DNA of 29,550 nt, from positions 1 through 29,550 of IMG/VR virus record IMGVR_UViG_3300042691_016113, one strand, 5' to 3'. This document shows positions 21,882 to 29,057 of this stretch, in pieces. The stretch's first letter is position 1, and each line of letters opens with the position of its first letter. The notes beneath the pieces are model-generated. The model saw only the letters and a list, made by a program, of their open reading frames with translations. It had not been told where the DNA came from and made no database searches. Source of the DNA: a virus. A program made the position numbers and the translations under genes.

Positions 21882-23945
21882 TTACGTTGGACAATTTCCA
21901 TTAATTTGATCTGTTAATGATTTATCGGTTAGAGGAGCACTCTTTGCATACAATTGTTTAAATGCCAAATACTCTCTATATAAACAATCTGAAATCTCTT
22001 TTGAGATTTGTGTTTTATCAATTCCGTTTTCTAATTTTATTGAGGCTTCTTGAGCACAAATCCTACAAGCTTCATCTTTATGATTAGCGTTTACAAATTC
22101 ATCCAGTGCTTTTTCATCATATTTATCCATAGCTTTTCGGAGTTCTGAAGCCTTATCTTTTAGTGCATCACTTGCATCTTTTAGTTTATCTTCAATAGCT
22201 TTTAGTTCCGATCTAACGTCATTCCAACTTTCTTTCAGATTATCTGTCAGATCATCAACATATTTACCTACAAGTTTTTTCGTACATTGTAAATTAATAA
22301 ACTGTTTAACTTTAATTACATCGGTACTTAAAGATGCAATATTAGTTCCGACTTTAATTCCAGTAGCTCCAAGTGCTACTACATCTTTGGCAACAGCAGA
22401 ATATGCTTTTAATGATCCAGCAGTTCCAACAGCTGACTCTGCTGTTTTTAATGAAGCTCCTAGTTTGTCATAACTTTCTGTTATCTGACCATAACCAGTT
22501 TGTTCAATAATATCATTTCCTAATTGTTTTCCGTATGAAGCAGCAGACTGCAATCCTGTAGTTATATCAGATTTTAATGTATCTAAGAATGAAGGATTAT
22601 TTGTAAGTGTTTTTGTAATTTGCAATTCACTCATTCCAGACCAAGTTGAAGCAGGTGTTCCGTAAATCTGTTCTTTAAAGAAAGAAGGATTGTTGACAGC
22701 ATTACCTATAACTTGATCTATCTTTGGAGGTATTGCACCGTTTGCAATTTCAGTTGCGTTCAATGATCCTGAAGTAATAGATTCAGTCTTAATTGCTGCT
22801 GGTGTAAAAGGGGTTCCATCTGGAGCAACTGCTGTTGCATCTGGTGAACTAGGTGTTTTTGAATCATCTGCACCAATAACTGGAGCAGGTGCAGTTACCA
22901 TAGCAATAGTAGAACCATTAATATTTGTAATTGCTTTTCCACCGTATGTTGCTTTTCCAGATGAAGTTGCTGTCAATGAAACCATACCAGTAACACTAGA
23001 TATAACTCCAGAAACACTTGTAGAAGCTGAAGTCAAACCACCAAGAGAACTTGATAATAAACCAGAAAGAGATGCCGACTGTTTTGCAGAACCTGTCCAA
23101 TTTCCAGAAGCAGCCAATGTAATGTTTCTAGCAACTACTGCAAAATCTTTTTTAACTTGAAACGTTACATTTCCATTTACAATATAAGTTAAATCTCCAT
23201 CAATATAAACTATGCGATTTCCTTTGACATGCATAGATTCATCTTTGTCAACAACTATATTAGATGAACCTACAGTTTTTCTATGAACATCACCAGTTGG
23301 TCTAAATTCAACATGAGAACCTGTTCTGTGCATCAAATTAATTCGTTCATAATTTGGTGTATCGTCCATCTCAAAAGCATGACCAGATTCCGTATCAAGT
23401 GCATAGTTATAAGGATATCTTGCATTGTATGACGGTAACTGATCAACACCGTATGGATTATTTTTCGTCAGTGATTTTAATCTGTCTATTTGTGAAGCAG
23501 AATAAGAGTTGTCGCCTCTAGCCAATCTAGATGTTGTCGGTTCATCTAAGTTTAAAGGATATCTTTTTGCAGATTGATCTGGTTTTGATGGAGATGCGTC
23601 GATCTCTTTCTGTGTTCTAGTATCACTAAATGCTTTTCTTTCTCCAGAAGCTTCTAAAGGAATACCTGGAAGAACACCCATCATAACTGGATGTTGTGCG
23701 TTTTCACCATCTAAAAAGAAACCAACAACCATATCAGATTCTTTTGGAGTGAATGTCATTGGATTGTTTAAAGGCATAATCGCTTGTGCCCAAGGTAATG
23801 TTTCTGTAGGCGCATCAAGAGTATTATCTGAATGCCATCCTACAATTCTAACACGACAACGACCAAGTTTCAAAGGATCTTTTCTATCCTCTACTACACC
23901 TATCCACCAAACAAAACCATTTAATCCAGCAAATTCGTTATTCAT
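21882..23945 (-). CDS. gp5: Baseplate hub/spike protein gp5-like, without lysozyme, with long C-terminal extension
   Basis: This 687-residue protein has the gp5 framework. The OB-fold domain (about 8-95) carries WWIGVVEDRKDPLKLGR and VRIVGWHS, nearly identical to T4 gp5. Residues about 175-225 (YPYNYALDTESGHAFEMDDT, RINLMHRTGSHVEF, RKTV) match the start of the T4 C-terminal spike domain, and a short beta-helix follows (about 230-280). The lysozyme domain that T4 has between these parts is absent: only about 80 residues separate them, with no lysozyme-like sequence. After the beta-helix come about 400 residues: a Ser/Thr/Ala-rich region, a helical region (about 485-550), a charged coiled coil (about 560-615) and a Cys-containing end (C554, C627, C630, C654, C685). 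T4 gp5 ends at the beta-helix. The role of the extension is unknown. Confidence 0.88.
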   Translation of the reverse strand: MNNEFAGLNGFVWWIGVVEDRKDPLKLGRCRVRIVGWHSDNTLDAPTETLPWAQAIMPLNNPMTFTPKESDMVVGFFLDGENAQHPVMMGVLPGIPLEASGERKAFSDTRTQKEIDASPSKPDQSAKRYPLNLDEPTTSRLARGDNSYSASQIDRLKSLTKNNPYGVDQLPSYNARYPYNYALDTESGHAFEMDDTPNYERINLMHRTGSHVEFRPTGDVHRKTVGSSNIVVDKDESMHVKGNRIVYIDGDLTYIVNGNVTFQVKKDFAVVARNITLAASGNWTGSAKQSASLSGLLSSSLGGLTSASTSVSGVISSVTGMVSLTATSSGKATYGGKAITNINGSTIAMVTAPAPVIGADDSKTPSSPDATAVAPDGTPFTPAAIKTESITSGSLNATEIANGAIPPKIDQVIGNAVNNPSFFKEQIYGTPASTWSGMSELQITKTLTNNPSFLDTLKSDITTGLQSAASYGKQLGNDIIEQTGYGQITESYDKLGASLKTAESAVGTAGSLKAYSAVAKDVVALGATGIKVGTNIASLSTDVIKVKQFINLQCTKKLVGKYVDDLTDNLKESWNDVRSELKAIEDKLKDASDALKDKASELRKAMDKYDEKALDEFVNANHKDEACRICAQEASIKLENGIDKTQISKEISDCLYREYLAFKQLYAKSAPLTDKSLTDQINGNCPT

Positions 23946-23947
23946 AA

Positions 23948-25291
23948 TTATATTGAAAACTCCCTTAGTTTTTCTGTAGGAATAGAACTAGTTCGAACAT
24001 ATTTGTTAGGATCATTTGCATTAGAATCACTAACAGCATCAAATACAGTTTCATGTTTATTGTAATTGATGATATGTCTTGTACCAATAATTAAGTATTT
24101 ACCATACAAAGATTCGTCTTTATTGTCTGAAGTTTGTTCTTGTCTTTCAGGTAAACTCAATAGAACATTCTGACCAGTTGTAAATCTAAAGTTACCAGGA
24201 ACTACAACTCTAACTCTTTTTGTCATTAGATTTTTGAAGATTGCTTTTCTTTCCAGTAGATAATCTGGATTCTCCGAATAATTTATAGAGTTCTTATCAT
24301 TATTTTGTATGTACTTACTATTTGTTCTGTCGTAAGATACTGGATATAACAACTTTCTCGACTGATAACTTTTAGTATTTGTTTCAGGTATTTTTGATAT
24401 ATCAGATTGGTTTTTGAATTCTGCCAGATTACTATTCTCGTTCAAGTGACTTGTTTTATCGTAATGATTGTAGAATGACAGATTCTTTGTTTTAATTGTT
24501 CTTGTAATTGGATCAAATCCAACTAAACTTGAGGCATAGACACCAGACTTTATATTATCAATAATATTATATTGATTTATAGTTTTCATATATCTGGCGC
24601 CATAATATTCTTCATCAAAAACATCACTCTCACTTAGATTTTTTGGATTGAATGTTACTCTGATCGGAGACTGATCATTGATTAATTTATTTAATGAGAC
24701 AAAATTATATCCATATCTGTTTTGAAAAAACAGAAATGTTGGGGTACTTTTTTCATCTAAGGCTCTTTTTGTTATCCAGTTTACAGTATCTAAAGGAGAT
24801 AGATTAGGCATTTGTTTCGTATGCAATCCTTCACTATTGTGAATAATCATCTTATCGACACCGAGATATGTAGCCAGAACATTGACTACCATTTGACTAT
24901 ATGTAAAATTCGAAAATACTTGGTTGACTTTTAACTGTGCTGATGAAACAAATTCGTTACTAACAAAATGTAACACATACATTTCAGAATTTTGATTTAT
25001 GTTTATTCTGTCACTAAGTTTGTGGATTCTGTACGCCTGTTCAAAAGTAATTTCTTCTCTTGTTTTACCTAACTTGACCAACAACGCTTCTTGTCCATCA
25101 AACTGTAATTTATTAATTAGACCAATACTATCGGTAATTAAAACACTACCAGATAAACATGGAGAAAACATACTGTCAAATAGATTGAGTTCTTGAAATA
25201 AACCCTGAAGTGATATTTCTTCTCCACTTTTGAGAATGATATCAAGTTTTATTATTTCAAAACCAGTTGTGATTACCGATGCACTAGTCAT
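23948..25291 (-). CDS. Baseplate central hub protein, gp27-like
   Basis: This 447-residue protein lies directly upstream of gp5, where a hub ring protein is expected, and has the features of the gp27/gpD-type hub family. The N-terminal domain has ISLQGLFQELNLFDSMF and SGSVLITDSIGLINKL (26-62), the first tube-like beta-domain. A middle helical segment reads QMVVNVLATYLG, then PLDTVNWITKRALDE (166-180) and FLFFQNRYGYNFVSLNKL (186-203). The C-terminal part (about 355-425: RVRVVVPGNFRFTTGQNVLL ... GKYLIIGTRHIINY) looks like the second barrel of such hub proteins. The family assignment is from fold pattern and position rather than close identity to T4 gp27 (391 residues). Three such chains would join the tube to the gp5 spike. 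Confidence 0.7.
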   Translation of the reverse strand: MTSASVITTGFEIIKLDIILKSGEEISLQGLFQELNLFDSMFSPCLSGSVLITDSIGLINKLQFDGQEALLVKLGKTREEITFEQAYRIHKLSDRININQNSEMYVLHFVSNEFVSSAQLKVNQVFSNFTYSQMVVNVLATYLGVDKMIIHNSEGLHTKQMPNLSPLDTVNWITKRALDEKSTPTFLFFQNRYGYNFVSLNKLINDQSPIRVTFNPKNLSESDVFDEEYYGARYMKTINQYNIIDNIKSGVYASSLVGFDPITRTIKTKNLSFYNHYDKTSHLNENSNLAEFKNQSDISKIPETNTKSYQSRKLLYPVSYDRTNSKYIQNNDKNSINYSENPDYLLERKAIFKNLMTKRVRVVVPGNFRFTTGQNVLLSLPERQEQTSDNKDESLYGKYLIIGTRHIINYNKHETVFDAVSDSNANDPNKYVRTSSIPTEKLREFSI

Positions 25292-25292
25292 A

Positions 25293-25940
25293 TTAACTTC
25301 TCAAAGCAGTTCTAAGTTCTTCTTCTAAAGCAAAAACAAATTCATTTTTTAGAATTTTTATTGATCTTTTCTTTTCATTTTTTTCAGATTCGTATTCATA
25401 ATAAGTCAATGAAGATTTGGTATTACTTTGTTTCAATTGATTGCCATCTTTTAGAGTAATTGTCTGAGAACCAGTGACAGTGTTTGCATATGTTGATGAA
25501 TCTAGTTCAATGATCTGTGAAAAAGTATTACCAAATGCTTCGGTAGTTTCTTTTAGATAGTATGAATGGATATTTGATTTTGCCCAACTAACTCCAGACA
25601 CACCAGTATTTGCCGTATCTGCATAATTATTTGCAGAATACTTTTTATCTACGTAGTTTGTTAATGCTTTAAATTCTAATGGCCAATCGTATTGAGGATC
25701 GATGATATCATTATATAATAAAACTATCCAATGTCTTTCAGCAGATCCGTAAGCATAGAAAGCTACAGTTTCTGGAGTATCACCATCTTTAACATCATAC
25801 TTGTAATAGTGTGATGTATTTTCTTTAAAGGAATCTTCTAATTTGAAACGTACAAGTAAGTTGGTTAGAGTTTCAACACCCTGAACATCTTCAGTAGCTT
25901 TGTAAGGAGAAGTTGGAAAATAAGAAAAATATTTTGCCAT
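25293..25940 (-). CDS. gp53: Baseplate wedge protein gp53
   Basis: This 215-residue protein is close to the 196 residues of T4 gp53. The family core is clear: YKYDVKDGDTPETVAFYAYG (46-65) and ERHWIVLLYNDIIDPQYDWP (68-87), a LysM-like motif seen in gp53. N-terminal residues 1-45 contain FSYFPTSPYKA and TNLLVRFKLE. The C-terminal part (about 150-215) is charged and helical (YYEYESEKNEKKRSIKILK). gp53 binds gp6, gp25 and gp7 to hold wedges together in the baseplate. It overlaps the end of gp48 by one base (TAATG). Confidence 0.88.
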   Translation of the reverse strand: MAKYFSYFPTSPYKATEDVQGVETLTNLLVRFKLEDSFKENTSHYYKYDVKDGDTPETVAFYAYGSAERHWIVLLYNDIIDPQYDWPLEFKALTNYVDKKYSANNYADTANTGVSGVSWAKSNIHSYYLKETTEAFGNTFSQIIELDSSTYANTVTGSQTITLKDGNQLKQSNTKSSLTYYEYESEKNEKKRSIKILKNEFVFALEEELRTALRS

Positions 25941-27199
25941 TATCTATTATCTCTTTGTTGACTTGTTGAATTTGTTTGATGATAAAGACCTTTTGTAAGA
26001 ATGACAGTTTCTTTAAATGATAGTGTCAATCTAACTGCAAAAGGACTACCAGTGCCACCAGGATAAGTATCAGTTCCAGGTACTTCATATGCAGCCCAAC
26101 CACTAGGAGCATAATCAACACTGACGCCTGTACATACGCAATCAGATAACAGTGGAAGATTCTTGTTTATTTTACCGTTGTAATAAAATTCAATATTGAA
26201 CACTGACGGTGGCACAAGAAAATATCCAGCACTACCTGGTTTTATCTCTGGTGCAGAATGAAATTTGAACGCATTAATTATTTTATATACTTGTTCCGAT
26301 TCTGCTTGACTTCTAGGATACAACATAAAATCAAACTGAAAATTTCTAAAGTCTGGACTTGTATATAACAACTCCAACATCGGATTCTCAACTCCACCCA
26401 ATACAGTAGATGCTAATACTTTTCCAGCACTACCAAGTTTATTTGATAATGCTCTACTAATAAACGGACTTAAATTTTTACCAGCAATTGCTGCAATATC
26501 CTCAGCAATTTTTTGATTTGATTGACTTCTGTTAACTTGCCTCATTTGATCTGCCGCAGAAGCAGCGACAGAACCCAATCCAATATTTCCCTCGTACATG
26601 GAAACACTACTGTATGATTGAGGATATTCAAACGACAATGTATCAGGAAGATACAAAGCAATCGATTCTGAAATTCTTTTTATTTTTCTATTAAAATTAG
26701 ATGCATCTGTTCTTTTAACTTCATCTGCAATAACTCCAGCACCTGAACCTAATTTTGAAGTAACTCCTTTAATAGATTCTTTGACTTTATCATCAACAGC
26801 AGTACCTAATGTTGATAATATAGATTCTGCGGTTGTTCTTAAATAACTTCCATCGGAAAATAATTCTCCAGTAACATTAGTCAAAGACTTTATCGTTCCT
26901 CCAAAATTTGGATTGACGTTTTGATCCATCAATGTTGTCATGTCTCGTTGACCTTGACTCATCATATATTGATCTGATCTAACAGTTCCTGGAGTTCCTT
27001 TAAAATTAGTAACTTCCTGTTCAAAAATTGTGAACATCATGTAATGTGCTTTGTCCGTAGTTCCCAAATCTATTGGGTATGTCAATAGATCAGAACTTCT
27101 GGATTTACCATAAGTTTGCAATGCATTATATGATCGGTTTTCTGATTTATTGAAGTTTACGTCGAAATTTATATCTTGGATGCTGAAATTGAATGCCAT
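25940..27199 (-). CDS. gp48: Baseplate tail-tube cap protein gp48
   Basis: This 419-residue protein is longer than T4 gp48 (364). Its C-terminal half matches the tube-like fold: FQFDFMLYPRSQAESEQVYK (287-306) resembles FTWDLTPRSTEDLMAII of T4. VPPSVFNIEFYYNGKINKN (329-347), DCVCTGVSVDYAPSGWAAYE (353-372) and RLTLSFKETVILTKGLY (390-406) match the order of T4's C-terminal region. Residues about 40-66 (TYPIDLGTTDKAHYMMFTIF) and 177-192 (SESIALYLPDTLSFEY) are also family-typical. The middle (about 95-250) is helical and low in similarity. gp48 sits on the hub above gp54 and caps the baseplate for tube growth. It is the first gene of the minus-strand unit. Confidence 0.85.
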   Translation of the reverse strand: MAFNFSIQDINFDVNFNKSENRSYNALQTYGKSRSSDLLTYPIDLGTTDKAHYMMFTIFEQEVTNFKGTPGTVRSDQYMMSQGQRDMTTLMDQNVNPNFGGTIKSLTNVTGELFSDGSYLRTTAESILSTLGTAVDDKVKESIKGVTSKLGSGAGVIADEVKRTDASNFNRKIKRISESIALYLPDTLSFEYPQSYSSVSMYEGNIGLGSVAASAADQMRQVNRSQSNQKIAEDIAAIAGKNLSPFISRALSNKLGSAGKVLASTVLGGVENPMLELLYTSPDFRNFQFDFMLYPRSQAESEQVYKIINAFKFHSAPEIKPGSAGYFLVPPSVFNIEFYYNGKINKNLPLLSDCVCTGVSVDYAPSGWAAYEVPGTDTYPGGTGSPFAVRLTLSFKETVILTKGLYHQTNSTSQQRDNR

Positions 27200-27224
27200 A
27201 GAAACTCTCTGAAAGTTAACTAGA

Positions 27225-27235
27225 TAGTATTTATG
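27225..27235 (-). promoter_or_regulatory. Candidate T4-type late promoter for the minus-strand baseplate unit
   Basis: On the minus strand CATAAATACTA lies in the 33-bp gap between the diverging gp48 and gp4 genes and overlaps the gp4 start codon. It resembles the T4 late-promoter core TATAAATA with its frequent CTA extension. The distance to the gp48 ATG (about 25 bases) leaves room for a short leader with an AGAGAG ribosome site. No equal element was found for the plus strand. Confidence 0.45.
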
Positions 27236-27667
27236 TCATATAAAGGAAAGTTTAAACCAAAAAATCCCTCAAAATACAACGGAGATCCCAACAATATTAT
27301 CTACCGTTCTTTGTGGGAACTGAGAGTAATGAATTACTTAGACGACCATCCTGGAATAATCTGGTGGGCTTCTGAGGAACTAGTCATACCTTACTGGAAT
27401 CCAATAGACAACAAAAAACATCGTTACTTTCCAGATTTTGTCGCCAAGATGAAAACCAAAGATGGAACCATAAAAACGATTGTCATGGAAGTTAAACCTG
27501 ACAAACAGACAAAGCCTCCAGTACAGAAACGAAAAACCAGAAAATATCTGGAAGAAAGTGCCACATATCTAATCAATCAATCAAAATGGAAAGCTGCTGT
27601 AGAATTTTGTAAGGATCATGGATGGGAATTTAAAGTTCTTACAGAACATGACCTAGGATTGAAATAA
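27233..27667 (+). CDS. gp4: Head completion nuclease gp4
   Basis: This 144-residue protein matches T4 gp4 (150 residues) along its length: MSYKGKFKPKNPSKYNGDP at the start, ITYRS-type NIIYRSLWE at 21-29, then SEELVIPYW (47-55), RYFPDF (64-69) and VMEVKPDKQTKPP (84-96), and a C-terminal SKWKAAVEFCKDHGWEFKVL. The nuclease residues expected for this fold are present as E29, D68, E86 and K88. gp4 is needed to finish filled heads in T4, so this is a head-morphogenesis gene beside baseplate genes. T4 also keeps gene 4 next to baseplate gene 53. It begins the plus-strand unit. Confidence 0.92.
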   Translation: MSYKGKFKPKNPSKYNGDPNNIIYRSLWELRVMNYLDDHPGIIWWASEELVIPYWNPIDNKKHRYFPDFVAKMKTKDGTIKTIVMEVKPDKQTKPPVQKRKTRKYLEESATYLINQSKWKAAVEFCKDHGWEFKVLTEHDLGLK

Positions 27668-27674
27668 ATAGTAA

Positions 27675-28253
27675 ATGGCATACTTAATCAATCGTTTAAA
27701 ACAATCACTTGCACAGAAGGGTCTGACACCCAGAACCAATCTGGCACGTGCTTGGTTGCAACAAAAAATGACGACTCTTAAACCTTCCAGACAAAAAATG
27801 ATGGAAGAAAGAAAGAGACTACGCAACGAATCTATAGTCGGTAAAATGTATTTCTATTTCTATGATCCAAAGACAAAAGAAACTATGAAATACTATGACA
27901 AGTTTCCATTAGTCATACCAATCGAAGAACATAATGATGGATTCTTGGGATTGAATCTCCATTACATTCATCCAAAACAAAGATTAATTTTGTTGGACAA
28001 ATTGAGTGATATAGTTACCAACAAAAGTTTTGATGAGTCAACGAAGTTTAGAATAAGTTACAATTATTTAAAAAATGCATCAAGATTGTATGAACACAAA
28101 CCCTGTTTGAAGAAATATCTTTACACTCACATACAGTCTAAGTTTTTAAACATTGATGCTTCAGAATGGGATATTGCGGCACTATTACCAGTGGAGAGTT
28201 TTGAGAAAGCTCCCAAACACCAAGTATTCGAAGAATCAGAGGACAAATTTTAA
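27675..28253 (+). CDS. Conserved-looking unknown protein between gp4 and gp54
   Basis: I recognise the style of this 192-residue protein from T4-like marine phages but cannot give a function. Residues 1-50 are basic and helical (RLKQSLAQ, RARAW-like ARAWLQQKM, KMMEERKRLR). Residues 57-100 hold the most striking block: KMYFYFYDPKTKETMKYYDK, FPLVIPIE, DGFLGLNLHYIHP. A helical part follows (RLILLDKLSDIV ... YNYLKNASRLYEHKPCLKKY), and the end contains EWDIAALLPVESFEKAPK. There is no signal peptide or known catalytic motif. It is 7 bases from gp4 and overlaps gp54 by one base (TAATG), so it is co-translated with morphogenesis genes and is probably a virion assembly protein. Confidence 0.6.
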   Translation: MAYLINRLKQSLAQKGLTPRTNLARAWLQQKMTTLKPSRQKMMEERKRLRNESIVGKMYFYFYDPKTKETMKYYDKFPLVIPIEEHNDGFLGLNLHYIHPKQRLILLDKLSDIVTNKSFDESTKFRISYNYLKNASRLYEHKPCLKKYLYTHIQSKFLNIDASEWDIAALLPVESFEKAPKHQVFEESEDKF

Positions 28254-29044
28254 TGGCATTCACACCTTCTTCTTTTTTAGCCCACATGAGAGCTATGGGT
28301 GGTCCTGCAAAGACCAACCGATTTGAAGTATTACTTCCAATCCCAATATACATCGGAAATTTTATTGGTGACTCTGATTTGAATAAGTTATTAAACGCAC
28401 CAAATACGTTTCTATCGGGAGTCGTTAGTAATTTCTTCGGAAAAAACCAACAAAGTTTAGAACAAAATTCTAGTCCAACAATCAGTCGTTATCTAGCACT
28501 TCAATGTGAAGGTGCAGAATTACCGGGAAAAACTCTACAGACTGCCGACGTTAAAATTTATGGACCAACATTCAAACTTCCATATCAAACCCAATACCAA
28601 GATATAACATTAACATTTTTATCGACAAACGATTTCTATGAAAGAAAATTGTTTGATAAATGGATCAATGCAATTATGCCTGGAGATACTTACAATTTAA
28701 GATTTCCAAAAGATGATGATACAAGATACACAACAAAAATAACTATTCTACAATACAATGATTTAATAAAACAAGTTTATGCTTTAGAATTGATTGATGC
28801 ATTTCCTATTGGAATAGCTGCTCAACAACTTTCTTGGTCAGACGATAACTTTCATCGTTTAAGTGTTCAATTTGCATATACAAAATATGAACCAATATAC
28901 GAAAGCAAAACCGATCTGTACAGAGCAGGAGATGAAATTGTTTCTGCAATTACTTCAAGAGCACAAGGTGTTATACTTGGTGGTGTTAGTGACGTTGTTG
29001 GAAGTGTGACTTCAAGAATACCTGGACTAGGTGGTGGATTTTAA
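28253..29044 (+). CDS. gp54: Baseplate tail-tube initiator gp54
   Basis: This 263-residue protein is shorter than T4 gp54 (320) but keeps its main blocks. Residues about 15-28 (MGGPAKTNRFEVLL) match T4's ADFQRNNMFSCVF. Residues about 78-141 (SRYLALQCEGAELPGK, DITLTFLSTNDFYERK, LFDKWINAIM) match YSVKMPENRLSYE and RAMQDWVNSV. Residues about 183-213 (AFPIGIAAQQLSWSDDN, LSVQFAYTKYEP) match IPISVSAPELSYDGDN and FDVTFAYRVMQ. The Gly/Ser-rich helical end (VGSVTSRIPGLGGGF) also parallels T4's C-terminus. gp54 forms the first tube-like ring on the hub and is bound by gp48. It lies on the opposite strand from gp48. Comparisons are from memory. Confidence 0.8.
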   Translation: MAFTPSSFLAHMRAMGGPAKTNRFEVLLPIPIYIGNFIGDSDLNKLLNAPNTFLSGVVSNFFGKNQQSLEQNSSPTISRYLALQCEGAELPGKTLQTADVKIYGPTFKLPYQTQYQDITLTFLSTNDFYERKLFDKWINAIMPGDTYNLRFPKDDDTRYTTKITILQYNDLIKQVYALELIDAFPIGIAAQQLSWSDDNFHRLSVQFAYTKYEPIYESKTDLYRAGDEIVSAITSRAQGVILGGVSDVVGSVTSRIPGLGGGF

Positions 29045-29045
29045 C

Positions 29046-29052
29046 TAAGGAG
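29046..29052 (+). promoter_or_regulatory. Ribosome binding site TAAGGAG
   Basis: TAAGGAG lies 5 bases before the ATG at 29058 and just after the gp54 stop (29042-29044). It fixes the start of the partial gene at the right edge and is the strongest ribosome site seen in the plus-strand unit. Confidence 0.75.
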
Positions 29053-29057
29053 ATTTT

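Noticed and set aside
22900-23150. The Ser/Thr/Ala-rich stretch after the gp5 beta-helix, considered as a frameshift or fusion point between two genes.
   Set aside because: The frame stays open with normal codons and no internal start with a ribosome site was seen. It is read as one protein, with the caveat given in the findings.
28138-28353. A minus-strand open frame of 71 codons across the junction before gp54.
   Set aside because: It is antisense to the 192-residue gene and gp54, both well supported by overlapping TAATG coupling.
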